The position numbers and the translations under genes were made by a program. Shown here piece by piece: positions 1 to 7,138 of a stretch of 12,569 nt of DNA; within the stretch, counting starts at the first letter, position 1; each line of letters opens with the position of its first letter. The DNA comes from Butyrivibrio sp. (GTDB lineage: Bacteria; Bacillota_A; Clostridia; Lachnospirales; Lachnospiraceae). The stretch is taken from positions 1 to 12,569 of the forward strand of contig JAILOW010000089.1 of assembly GCA_024690635.1 (NCBI GenBank), given 5' to 3'. Under the pieces are notes generated by a model that was given only the letters and a program-made list of their open reading frames with translations, had not been told where the DNA came from and did not search any database.

Positions 1-659
1 AGATCGATCAGGATATCTCCCGTGCGGACTGCCTTTCTCACAAGAAGGTGGCGAAGATATCCCGTCTGTTTCATCCTGTGATAGAAAGTAACCTCCTGCC
101 TGTCATACATGGGAGAAAAATAATCCAGAGTTGCTGACAAAATAGCCTTATAATCGTCATCTACGATCCTGCAGCCGCTGACGGTCACGATATCGTAAAT
201 GCTGCCCCTCTTGTGCATGCCAAGACAAAGCGGACCTCCCATAACTTCGTCTCCAAAGGAAAATTCCATCTTATTTCTGTAGGCAAACTTAACAGGGCTG
301 GTCTTTATACCCTCCCAGGTAAATCTGCAGTCCTGTCTCTCAATGGCAGGAGCAAGAAGCCTTTTTACCTGCTGCTCCTTTAGCCCTAACTCTTTTACAT
401 AAGGCATCGTAAGATAACTACAGCCTCCGCACTTACCGAAATGAATGCAGGGGCTTTCAGTAGAATCCGCAGGCTCCTCAAGGACTTCCAAAAGGCGCCC
501 CTCGGCTTTATCTTTTCTGACCTTTGTAATCTGGACAGATACACGTTGATCGGGAAGGACGCCCTTTACGACGACCTTCCCTTCTTCAGTTTCAATAATT
601 CCTTTGTTTGGAAAATCGACTCTTTTTACGATTCCCTCGATCACATCTTTTTTCTTCAC
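1..659 (-). CDS. rlmD: 23S rRNA (uracil-C5)-methyltransferase, RlmD/TrmA family, C-terminus cut off by window edge
   Basis: Only the N-terminal 219 residues are present; the gene runs off the left edge. Residues 1-60 look like a TRAM RNA-binding domain (contains GIVKRVDFPNKG). C71, C77 and C80 form CX5CX2C, and C163 in VSGCRI is the likely fourth ligand of the [4Fe-4S] cluster of RlmD-type enzymes. The family motif YRNKMEFSF follows at 127-135. The SAM-binding and catalytic regions would lie beyond the window. By family, the enzyme methylates C5 of a uracil in 23S rRNA using SAM; RlmD targets U1939, but paralogues (RlmC, TrmA-like) cannot be excluded. I chose the GTG start at 659: no ATG exists between the upstream in-frame stop (690-692) and this point, and it gives the common MKKKD-type start. 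GTG at 644 is an alternative. Eight bases separate it from the upstream gene's stop, so co-transcription is likely. Confidence 0.87.
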   Translation of the reverse strand, partial: MKKKDVIEGIVKRVDFPNKGIIETEEGKVVVKGVLPDQRVSVQITKVRKDKAEGRLLEVLEEPADSTESPCIHFGKCGGCSYLTMPYVKELGLKEQQVKRLLAPAIERQDCRFTWEGIKTSPVKFAYRNKMEFSFGDEVMGGPLCLGMHKRGSIYDIVTVSGCRIVDDDYKAILSATLDYFSPMYDRQEVTFYHRMKQTGYLRHLLVRKAVRTGDILID

Positions 660-667
660 GTCAAAAA

Positions 668-934
668 TCAGCTTTCTCTGATGAAATCTTCATCCTCAAA
701 GTCATCCTCAAAGTCGTCGAAATCATCATCATAATAATCATCTTCAAATTCAGGTGTCATGTAGCGATATACCAAAAAGGCAATAAGAGCTACAGCTGAA
801 ATCGTACCGATAACTGCAAGGACCCAAAGAATAACGTTGGAAGGTTTCTTGGCATTTGCAGCTTCTCTCTTATCAAGAAGTTCGTTGATACGTGTCATTT
901 CAATAAGGTCTTCAAGTTTTGATTTTGCTTCCAT
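668..934 (-). CDS. Small single-pass membrane protein with highly acidic C-terminal tail (hypothetical)
   Basis: This encodes 88 residues: an amphipathic, charged N-terminus (1-30, with LEDLIEMTRINELLDKRE likely helical), one strong hydrophobic segment (about 33-56), and a tail (62-83) made almost entirely of Asp, Glu, Phe and Tyr. No cleavable signal peptide is apparent, so it is probably a membrane-anchored protein; topology is not certain, although the basic residues just before the helix (AKKP) suggest the N-terminus is inside and the acidic tail outside. The start is well supported: AAGGGGG (941-947) lies six bases before the ATG, and an extended -10 promoter lies just upstream. I recall similar short proteins near pcrA in Lachnospiraceae but cannot name a family or function. 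The tail contains an in-frame 12-base tandem duplication. Confidence 0.82.
   Translation of the reverse strand: MEAKSKLEDLIEMTRINELLDKREAANAKKPSNVILWVLAVIGTISAVALIAFLVYRYMTPEFEDDYYDDDFDDFEDDFEDEDFIRES
692..715. repeat. 12-bp tandem duplication encoding DFED-DFED
   Basis: Two perfect adjacent copies of a 12-base unit (plus-strand ATCCTCAAAGTC, 692-703 and 704-715) lie in the acidic tail of the small membrane protein. On the coding strand each copy reads Asp-Phe-Glu-Asp. The unit is a multiple of three, so gain or loss of a copy by slippage would lengthen or shorten the tail without a frameshift. The flanking sequence is itself rich in GAT/GAC/GAG codons. Confidence 0.85.
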
Positions 935-940
935 AAGTAG

Positions 941-947
941 CCCCCTT
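941..947 (-). promoter_or_regulatory. Shine-Dalgarno site of the small membrane protein gene
   Basis: AAGGGGG on the minus strand, followed by six bases and then the ATG at 934. It is a strong, well-spaced site and supports the annotated start of the 88-residue protein. Confidence 0.75.
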
Positions 948-970
948 TATAAAAAAATTTTACTCTTTAT

Positions 971-979
971 ATTATAACA
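971..979 (-). promoter_or_regulatory. Extended -10 promoter for the small membrane protein and rlmD-like genes
   Basis: On the minus strand the gap after pcrA contains TGTTATAAT: a perfect TATAAT hexamer (971-976) preceded by the TGn extension (977-979). No convincing TTGACA-like -35 box lies 16-18 bases upstream, which is common for extended -10 promoters. Transcription would start near 963-966, giving a leader of about 30 bases that contains the AAGGGGG ribosome site. Its location in the 53-base gap, the longest in the window, supports a transcription start here. AT-rich gaps throw up TATAAT by chance, so this is probable rather than certain. Confidence 0.6.
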
Positions 980-987
980 CAGAACAC

Positions 988-3387
988 TTACAGTTTCTTG
1001 AGCTTTGCGAATGCTGCGTACATTACCTTTTGCCCGCAGGAATCAAATTGCACGGTGACCTTGTAGTCCTTTGGTCCTTTTTCAAGGCTTGTGACTATGC
1101 CCTCGCCGTATTTTATGTGAGACACCCTGTCTCCTGCCACGTAATCAGGAGTAGCGCCAGCCGCAGGCATTCCCTTCTGAAGTCCTGCAAGAGAGCCCTT
1201 CATATAAGATTTAGCAGCACCTGCTATATAAGGCTTTTCCGAAGGCACGGCCCTTGGCTTTTTGGGCGCAGGCTTTGCCTTTAATTTGTAAGTAGATGAA
1301 AGAGACGATGCCGATGAAGAGGTGTCAAAAGACTTGTTTCTGTAATTTGACTTTACTCTAAAGCTTCCTTCATCCTCATCGATGCTCTCACCGCCTTCAT
1401 ATAAAAACGAAGGTGCTTTCGGCGCAGGCTTTTCACCTGATATAAGCTCTTTGGGAATCTCGGTAACAAAGCGGCTTAGCCTGTTGTACTCGTACTGTCC
1501 CCACATCCTTCGGCATTTTGCAGCTGTCATTGTGAGGTGATGCTTGGCTCTTGTGATGCCCACATAGGCAAGCCTTCTTTCCTCTTCAATACTGTCAGGA
1601 TCAGAATCCTCAACATTAAGAGCCATCTGGCTTGGGAAAAGACCTTCCTCCAGCCCGACAAGATAAACATCTTCAAACTCAAGTCCCTTGGCCGCATGAA
1701 GCGTCATCAGAAGAACTCTTTCGCCCTCATCATTCATCCTGTCAAAATCGGTCATAAGAGCTGCTTCTTCCAAAAATCCCGAAAGCGACGCCTGATCACC
1801 GGCTTCTTCCATACGTTTTTCATATTCAAATATGGTAGATACCAGAACATCCACGTTCTGCGCTCTGTCGTTATCGCCGCTCTTATCTTCCTCTTCGTCT
1901 ATTTCCCTGACGTAATCCATGTAGTTGGTAACATCGATAACATCCTTCAAAAGCTCTTCCAAAGAATATATTTTTTGTTTTGCCCTGAAAGCACGGATCA
2001 TGGTAACAAAGTCAGAAAGCTTTCCTGCAGCTCTTGCAACTGTAGGAATCTGATCCACCTCGCAAAGAGCTTCAAAAAAGCTGATCTGCCTTCCGTCAGC
2101 ATACTCCTGAACATGATCTATGGTAGTAAGACCTATGCCTCTCTTTGGGATATTTATGATTCTCTTTACAGCCACATCATCAAGTCCGTTATCAATGGTC
2201 TTTAGATAAGCCATAAGATCTTTTATCTCACGTCTTGAATAAAAGGCCGTGCCTCCCACGAGATCATAGGGGATACCCTCTGCGTTAAATACTCTCTCAA
2301 GTATGGCAGACTGGGCATTGGTCCTGTATAATACGGCAGTATCGCCGTATGTAAGATCGCCTTTTTTCCTGAGTTTGCAAATGTCTGATGCAACAAACTC
2401 AGCCTCTTCCTTATCAGAGTCCAGGGTTACAAGCCTAACGGCGTTTCCCTTGGTCTCATCTGACCAAAGAGACTTATCTTTCCTTCCTCTGTTGTTTCGT
2501 ATAACCGCATTGGCAGCATCAAGGATCTGCTGAGTGGATCTGTAGTTCTGCTCAAGCTTTACAACCGTTGCATCCGGATAGATCTTTTCAAAATCAAGGA
2601 TATTCCTGATATTGGCGCCTCTGAATCTGTAGATACTCTGATCGTCGTCGCCCACAACACACAGATTACGGTTCTTTTGCGCAAGAAGCCTTATAAGCTC
2701 AAACTGTGCCGTGTTGGTATCCTGATACTCGTCCACCATGATGTACTTGAATCTGTCCTGATAGCTTTCAAGAACATCGGGATTATTCTTAAAAAGCTCA
2801 ACGGTCTTCATGATCAGATCGTCAAAATCCATGGCGTTGTTCTTTTTAAGAGTAGCCTGATACTCAAAATACGCCTTTGAAATTCTCTCTTTGTTCCAGT
2901 CTCCGTCCCTTGAAAGAGAGTATTCCTCCGGCGTAACCAGATTGTCCTTGCATTTTGAAATGGAGTTCATTATCTGGCGAAGCTTAAGCTGAGTGGTCTC
3001 AAGCTGATATCTCTTGCAGATGTCCTTCATTACTGTCTTGGAGTCATCTGTATCATATATGGTAAAGTTTGTGTCATAGCCAAGCCTGTCTGCATAACGC
3101 CTCAGGATCCTGACGCAGCTTGAGTGAAAGGTTGAAACCCAGATGCTCTCTGCGCCAAAGCCAACGATCTTGTCAACTCGGTTTCTCATCTCGCCTGCAG
3201 CCTTATTTGTAAAGGTAATGGCCATTATGTTGTAAGGGTTCACTCCGCATTCATCTATGAGGTATGCCACCCTGTGTGTCAAAACTCTGGTCTTACCGGA
3301 GCCGGCTCCCGCAAGGATCAAAACCGGTCCGTCAGTCTGCTGCACAGCTCTTTTCTGCTGAGCATTAAGTGTATCGTAAATTCCCAT
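988..3387 (-). CDS. pcrA: ATP-dependent DNA helicase PcrA/UvrD (superfamily 1)
   Basis: 799 residues with all SF1A helicase motifs: Q motif LNAQQKRAV (7-15), Walker A AGAGSGKT (26-33), motif Ia ITFTNKAAGEM (57-67), Walker B VDEYQDTN (218-225), motif III GDDDQSIYRFRGA (246-258), motif IV LEQNYRS (278-284), motif V MTLHAAKGLEFEDVYLVGLE (561-580) and motif VI EEERRLAYVGITRAK (601-615). Residues 650-745 form a Ser/Pro/Lys-rich, probably disordered linker. The end (748-799, YVAGDRVSHIKYGEGIV onward) is the Tudor-like domain through which PcrA binds RNA polymerase. By family it unwinds DNA 3'-5', acts in nucleotide excision and transcription-linked repair, removes RecA filaments and supports rolling-circle replication. 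It lies 15 bases after the DUF1836 gene. The ribosome site is modest (AAGAAAG near the ATG, with AAGGA farther upstream overlapping the previous stop). Length and architecture are full and normal. Confidence 0.97.
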   Translation of the reverse strand: MGIYDTLNAQQKRAVQQTDGPVLILAGAGSGKTRVLTHRVAYLIDECGVNPYNIMAITFTNKAAGEMRNRVDKIVGFGAESIWVSTFHSSCVRILRRYADRLGYDTNFTIYDTDDSKTVMKDICKRYQLETTQLKLRQIMNSISKCKDNLVTPEEYSLSRDGDWNKERISKAYFEYQATLKKNNAMDFDDLIMKTVELFKNNPDVLESYQDRFKYIMVDEYQDTNTAQFELIRLLAQKNRNLCVVGDDDQSIYRFRGANIRNILDFEKIYPDATVVKLEQNYRSTQQILDAANAVIRNNRGRKDKSLWSDETKGNAVRLVTLDSDKEEAEFVASDICKLRKKGDLTYGDTAVLYRTNAQSAILERVFNAEGIPYDLVGGTAFYSRREIKDLMAYLKTIDNGLDDVAVKRIINIPKRGIGLTTIDHVQEYADGRQISFFEALCEVDQIPTVARAAGKLSDFVTMIRAFRAKQKIYSLEELLKDVIDVTNYMDYVREIDEEEDKSGDNDRAQNVDVLVSTIFEYEKRMEEAGDQASLSGFLEEAALMTDFDRMNDEGERVLLMTLHAAKGLEFEDVYLVGLEEGLFPSQMALNVEDSDPDSIEEERRLAYVGITRAKHHLTMTAAKCRRMWGQYEYNRLSRFVTEIPKELISGEKPAPKAPSFLYEGGESIDEDEGSFRVKSNYRNKSFDTSSSASSLSSTYKLKAKPAPKKPRAVPSEKPYIAGAAKSYMKGSLAGLQKGMPAAGATPDYVAGDRVSHIKYGEGIVTSLEKGPKDYKVTVQFDSCGQKVMYAAFAKLKKL

Positions 3388-3402
3388 TATTTATAATCTT
3401 TC

Positions 3403-4053
3403 TTATTCCTTAGTTCTCTTTTTCCCGGACTTTCCGTCCTTTTTTCCCGCAGCATCTTTATCGTTTATATTATCAAGTATCTTTTCGATAAGGAGCTTTT
3501 TAACATAAACGTCGTAAGATAAAAGAGTTATGAAAGAAAAAATCTGCATTCTCTCGCGCTCTGCCTCGTCGATGTTCGCATCCAAAAAAGTCTTTCCGGC
3601 TCTTTCGTATTTCTTTTTAAGATCCTCTATAACAGGCTCAAGCTCCTCTTTTTCAAGTTCAAAGGCCGTCTCATAGATATCACTAATGTTAAATTCATCA
3701 TCACTTACGCAGAATCTCTCTTTTAAAGGACCGATAAGAGTCTGGATATCATTTATTGACAGGATGCTCTTACAGTAATAGATAACGATCAAAAGGATCA
3801 GGTGATCTTTGGTGTATTTCTTTCTCACAGGAGGAGGAAGAAGGTCGTTTTTGGCATAATTGTTGATCATTGTCTTTGTAAGGATCTTGTCGCTATCAGG
3901 ATATCTTGTGGTCCTTTTTAGCCTCTCATCCATAAAAGTTGTGAGCTGATCCATATAAAGATCAATGTTTGGCATCTCTTTTACAGATATGGGATCAATC
4001 CTTTTAAGTGAAGCAATTATGCTGTTTAAAAGATCGTCGTTATCAATGGTCAT
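3403..4053 (-). CDS. DUF1836 domain protein, putative MerR-like DNA-binding regulator
   Basis: 216 residues. Residues about 27-108 match what I recall of DUF1836: MPNIDLYMDQLTTFMDE, then ILTKTMINNYAKNDLLPPP and KKYTKDHLILLIVIYYCK, ending in a segment like SINDIQTLI. This resembles a MerR-type winged helix-turn-helix in which the MINNY helix would contact DNA. The C-terminal half is mostly helical and charged and ends in a Lys-rich tail (204-215). No effector site or enzyme motif is visible. The ATG overlaps the recN stop as ATGA, with AGAGGA eight to nine bases upstream inside recN, so it is probably translationally coupled to recN; pcrA follows 15 bases later. A role in regulating or assisting DNA repair is only suggested by position. 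DNA binding is inferred from the fold resemblance. Confidence 0.85.
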   Translation of the reverse strand: MTIDNDDLLNSIIASLKRIDPISVKEMPNIDLYMDQLTTFMDERLKRTTRYPDSDKILTKTMINNYAKNDLLPPPVRKKYTKDHLILLIVIYYCKSILSINDIQTLIGPLKERFCVSDDEFNISDIYETAFELEKEELEPVIEDLKKKYERAGKTFLDANIDEAERERMQIFSFITLLSYDVYVKKLLIEKILDNINDKDAAGKKDGKSGKKRTKE

Positions 4054-5750
4054 CTAAGGTTTCCTCTTTTTGTTTCCTCTGCGGTCTTTTTCATCTCAAT
4101 TGCATTGGATATAGCGGTTTCAGTGATCTCGTCGCTTCCAAGAAGCCTTGCAAGCTCTTTTACGCTGTCTTCCTGTTCAAGGCTGTGAATACCGGTCACT
4201 GTTCTACCGTCATCAAGGCCCTTTTCGATCAGGAAATGAGTATCCGCCATTGCTGCGATCTGCGGCAAATGTGTGATGCAAATGATCTGATGTTCCTTTG
4301 CAAGTATACCAAGTTTCTGTGATACTTTCCATGCGGTTTTTCCGCTGATGCCGGCGTCGATCTCATCAAAGATAAGGGTACTGATATCGTCCTTGTCGGC
4401 AACAACTGTCTTTAATGCCAGCATTATCCTTGAAAGCTCACCGCCGCTGGCTATCTGGTCAAGAGGTCTCAGCTCCTCTCCGGGGTTTGTGGAGATCATA
4501 AATTCCACATCATCATATCCCTTTGCGGACAGCTTCTCCTCATTGCTTCTTACTTCAATCTCAAATCTCACATCAAGGAAGTTCAGATCGATAAGGGCAT
4601 CCTTTAATTTCTCCTGAAGCTCAAGAGCCCCTTTCTTTCTGATATCAGAGATCTTTTTGCAAAGAGAAAGAGCTTTCTTTCTGCTTTCTTCTGCTTCCTT
4701 TGAAAGCCTTTCCTTGTGAGCTTCAAAGTCAGTTAAAACCTCAAGTCTTTGCTTTTTCTTTAAAAGCTCATCCTGAACCTTCTCAAGGCTTCCGCCGTAC
4801 TTGTCCTTGAGGTGATTTATAACATTAAGTCTGTCCTCGCAGGTCTTAAACTCTTCATCGTCAAATTCAAGGTCACTTAGGTAATTTGAAAGAGCATGAT
4901 TAAAATCAGAAAGAAGACTGTCTATATCGGAAAGCTGTGAAAGTATATCTCCCAGCTCCTCGTCATAGGAAGACACTGAAGACAGTTCCCTTACTGCCCT
5001 TCCCACAAGGTCCGATGCTGTTTCCTGTGAATCGGATGTTCCCGTCATTGAAAAAGCTCCGTAAGCTGCCTCAGAGATCTTTCTGGAATTTACCATTTTT
5101 CTGTAGGCATTTTCCAGCTGCTCATCCTCGCCCTGTACAGGAGCTGCTTCTTCGATTTCACCAACCTCAAACTCCAAAAGCTCCTGCTCACGCTTTCTTG
5201 CGGATTCATCCATATCAGCTTCCGAAAGCTCTTTTTCAAGCTTTACAACCTTGTCGTATTCATCCGAAAGCTCGCCAAAAAGATCCTTAAGATCACTCTC
5301 AAGGTAATTATCAAGGATCTCCATATGTTTTTTCTTGTGAAGAAGTTCCTGATGGTCATTCTGACCATGGATGTTGATAAGAATATTAGAAATGTCTTTC
5401 AGCTGCCTGGCAGTGACGTTTTCACCGCCGACTTTGGAAACGCTGCGCCCCTGCATGAGCTTTCGCTGGATGACCAAAGTTCCGTCATCCTCATAGGATA
5501 TGTCCATTTCCTGAAGCATCCTTTTCTGATCATCATTTTCAAGCCCGAATACCAGCTCAACAAGAGCATACTCCTCCCCGGTCCTGATAAGAGATGCGTC
5601 AGCTTTTCCTCCCAGAGCCAGATTTACCGAACCGATGATGACAGACTTACCTGCGCCGGTCTCACCGGTCAGTATATTCAGCCCCTTAGAAAACTCAACC
5701 TCCTGCTCCTTGATAAGAGCAAGATTTTTAACGTGTAAACTATAAAGCAT
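4050..5750 (-). CDS. recN: DNA repair ATPase RecN (SMC-like)
   Basis: 566 residues, the usual length for the family. The N-terminal ATPase half has Walker A GETGAGKS (29-36) and the RecN-typical NIHGQNDHQELL with the Q-loop region (126-137). A long charged coiled-coil region spans about 155-385, shorter than in true SMC proteins and broken by a less regular middle part. The C-terminal half has the ABC signature ASGGELSR (434-441), Walker B TLIFDEIDAG (458-467) and the H-loop ITHLPQIAA (492-500, H494). RecN binds DNA ends and tethers broken DNA for RecA-dependent repair in the cytoplasm. The start has GAGAGG five bases upstream. A 46-base gap with a hairpin separates it from argR; its stop overlaps the DUF1836 start. 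No LexA/DinR box could be recognised in the gap. Confidence 0.97.
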   Translation of the reverse strand: MLYSLHVKNLALIKEQEVEFSKGLNILTGETGAGKSVIIGSVNLALGGKADASLIRTGEEYALVELVFGLENDDQKRMLQEMDISYEDDGTLVIQRKLMQGRSVSKVGGENVTARQLKDISNILINIHGQNDHQELLHKKKHMEILDNYLESDLKDLFGELSDEYDKVVKLEKELSEADMDESARKREQELLEFEVGEIEEAAPVQGEDEQLENAYRKMVNSRKISEAAYGAFSMTGTSDSQETASDLVGRAVRELSSVSSYDEELGDILSQLSDIDSLLSDFNHALSNYLSDLEFDDEEFKTCEDRLNVINHLKDKYGGSLEKVQDELLKKKQRLEVLTDFEAHKERLSKEAEESRKKALSLCKKISDIRKKGALELQEKLKDALIDLNFLDVRFEIEVRSNEEKLSAKGYDDVEFMISTNPGEELRPLDQIASGGELSRIMLALKTVVADKDDISTLIFDEIDAGISGKTAWKVSQKLGILAKEHQIICITHLPQIAAMADTHFLIEKGLDDGRTVTGIHSLEQEDSVKELARLLGSDEITETAISNAIEMKKTAEETKRGNLR

Positions 5751-5759
5751 ATTACCTCT

Positions 5760-5780
5760 CTCACTTTTCTAAAAAATGAG
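5760..5780 (-). other. Hairpin in the recN leader, directly before its ribosome site
   Basis: On the minus strand CTCATTTTT pairs with AGAAAAGTGAG around a three-base loop, giving about nine pairs including one G-T. The 3' arm ends where the recN Shine-Dalgarno GAGAGG begins, sharing its GAG. No U-tract follows on either strand, so it is not an ordinary intrinsic terminator. It might modulate ribosome access to recN or protect a processed mRNA end. The stem is AT-rich and may be weak. Confidence 0.4.
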
Positions 5781-5796
5781 AACCCCACCGTTTGAT

Positions 5797-6249
5797 TTAT
5801 TCACTCAGCATAGATTTGAACTCTTCCATCAATTCCTCTGCGTCTTCTTTTGTCTTGATGGCAACCATTATGGTGTCATCTCCGGCAATACATCCGATAA
5901 CCTGCGGAAGATCCAAAGCGTCTATTGCTGTAGCAAGCGCCATAGCCATTCCTGAAACAGTCCTGATCACAAGGAGTGTCTGGGCAATATCCATACCCTG
6001 ATACCCGGCCTTTAATACGCTGATATATTTATCCTGCATGGCATCCTTGTCTGCAGTGGTATAAACATATTTCTGCTTTCCGTTCTCTGTCACCTGCTTG
6101 GTAAGTTTCATCTGTCTGATGTCCCTTGAAACAGTAGCCTGAGTTACGTCATAGCCGGCGTCCTTTAAAAGAGCTGCGAGCTGCTCCTGGGTCTCGATCT
6201 CGTACTTGTTGATCAGCTCAATGATCTTGTCGTGTCTGCTTCTCTTCAT
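5797..6249 (-). CDS. argR: Arginine repressor ArgR/AhrC
   Basis: 150 residues, the normal family length. The N-terminal winged helix-turn-helix (1-65) includes TQEQLAALLKDAGYDVTQAT followed by VSRDIRQMKL (40-49), the recognition helix. The C-terminal oligomerisation and arginine-binding domain (76-150) has GMAMALATAIDAL (100-112) and GCIAGDDTIMVAI (119-131); the Asp pair D124-D125 is the arginine-binding signature. The hexamer represses arginine biosynthesis genes and activates catabolism when arginine binds. Location just upstream of recN is conserved in Firmicutes. AGAGGG lies about ten bases before the ATG. I see no clear ARG box in the neighbouring gaps, so autoregulation from this window is not supported. 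Confidence 0.96.
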   Translation of the reverse strand: MKRSRHDKIIELINKYEIETQEQLAALLKDAGYDVTQATVSRDIRQMKLTKQVTENGKQKYVYTTADKDAMQDKYISVLKAGYQGMDIAQTLLVIRTVSGMAMALATAIDALDLPQVIGCIAGDDTIMVAIKTKEDAEELMEEFKSMLSE

Positions 6250-6281
6250 CTTTTGTTTTCCCTCTTTTTCCCCTCATTTGA

Positions 6282-7115
6282 TTACTCTAATTTTTTACCG
6301 ATATTTTCCAAAAAGCTCACCCTGTTGAGCCTAATGATCCTGGTAGTCATGTTAGACCGTTCAATATATATTTTATCACCGCTGTTCATAACGGGCATGA
6401 TATTTCCGTCAAAACTTGCAAGAGCGGTCTGTGGCATGTTGTCTCTTCCCTTTGCTATCTCCACGGTTATCTTTGACTGCGGCGAGAGCACAAGGCTTCT
6501 GGAATTGAGTGTATGCGGACAAACAGGCGTTATCAGTATCATACTTCCTGAAGGCTCAACGATAGGACCTCCTGCCGACATATTGTAACCGGTGGAACCT
6601 GTAGGCGTCGACAATATGATGCCGTCTGCATGATAGCTGTACAAAAACAGATCATTGACATAAATGTTGTAATTGATGGCAGCTGTATTGTTTCTGGTAA
6701 TAACAATATCGTTAAGAGCACAGTCCTTTTTATCGCCAAAGCGACCTTCGAGCATCATGCGCTCTTCTATTTCATAGTCACCTGAAATAAGGCGTTCAAG
6801 GGCAGCATCGATTCCCGCTCTCTCAACCTCCGCAAGGTAGCCTACAGTGCCAAGATTAACTCCGATAAGAGGAATATTTCTCTCTCCCACACTGCCTGCA
6901 GCCTGAAGCACAGTGCCGTCGCCCCCAAGAACGATAACGCACTCGCAAGGCTCAGGGATCACACTGCGATGCTTTCTGATGCTGTCTTGATCCTCCGGCA
7001 GCTCTTTAGCAACAACGCAGCTTTTACCTTTGCTCTCCAGGTACCGGGTAATGTAGTCGGTGACCTTGAGATCTACGTCTTTTAGTCTGTTTACCACAAT
7101 ACAAAAATTGTCCAT
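6282..7115 (-). CDS. nadK: NAD kinase
   Basis: 277 residues, typical for bacterial NAD kinases. The diagnostic GGDG is at 64-67 (IVLGGDGTVLQAAG), the NE/D motif is the Asp variant N135-D136 (CALNDIVITR), and the conserved C-terminal block DGIILSTPTGSTGYNMSAGG runs from 164 to 183. It phosphorylates NAD to NADP with ATP (or polyphosphate in some members) in the cytosol, feeding the NADPH pool; the MEP pathway started by the nearby dxs also consumes NADPH, though co-location in Clostridia probably reflects operon inheritance rather than a dedicated link. The start has GGGAG five bases upstream. It lies 23 bases after tlyA and 32 before argR. Confidence 0.96.
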   Translation of the reverse strand: MDNFCIVVNRLKDVDLKVTDYITRYLESKGKSCVVAKELPEDQDSIRKHRSVIPEPCECVIVLGGDGTVLQAAGSVGERNIPLIGVNLGTVGYLAEVERAGIDAALERLISGDYEIEERMMLEGRFGDKKDCALNDIVITRNNTAAINYNIYVNDLFLYSYHADGIILSTPTGSTGYNMSAGGPIVEPSGSMILITPVCPHTLNSRSLVLSPQSKITVEIAKGRDNMPQTALASFDGNIMPVMNSGDKIYIERSNMTTRIIRLNRVSFLENIGKKLE

Positions 7116-7138
7116 ACCTTCTCCCGCAGATCACTGTA

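Noticed and set aside
441..734. Plus-strand open frame with a Ser/Lys-rich tail
   Set aside because: Antisense to the rlmD-like gene and to the acidic-tail repeat; the Ser/Lys run is only the reverse reading of Asp/Glu codons.
935..987. Possible intrinsic terminator after pcrA, with a run of T in the coding sense
   Set aside because: The T-run lacks a GC-containing stem before it; the gap is better explained by the extended -10 promoter and ribosome site.
1537..2205. Plus-strand open frame of 222 codons
   Set aside because: It lies wholly antisense to pcrA, which has every helicase motif, and its translation is rich in Phe, Ile, Lys and Ser without any recognisable domain.
5779..5794. Possible LexA/DinR (SOS) box before recN: plus-strand GAAC and GTTT half-sites
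   Set aside because: The half-sites are separated by six bases instead of the four of the Gram-positive GAAC-N4-GTTC consensus, and the second half is imperfect.
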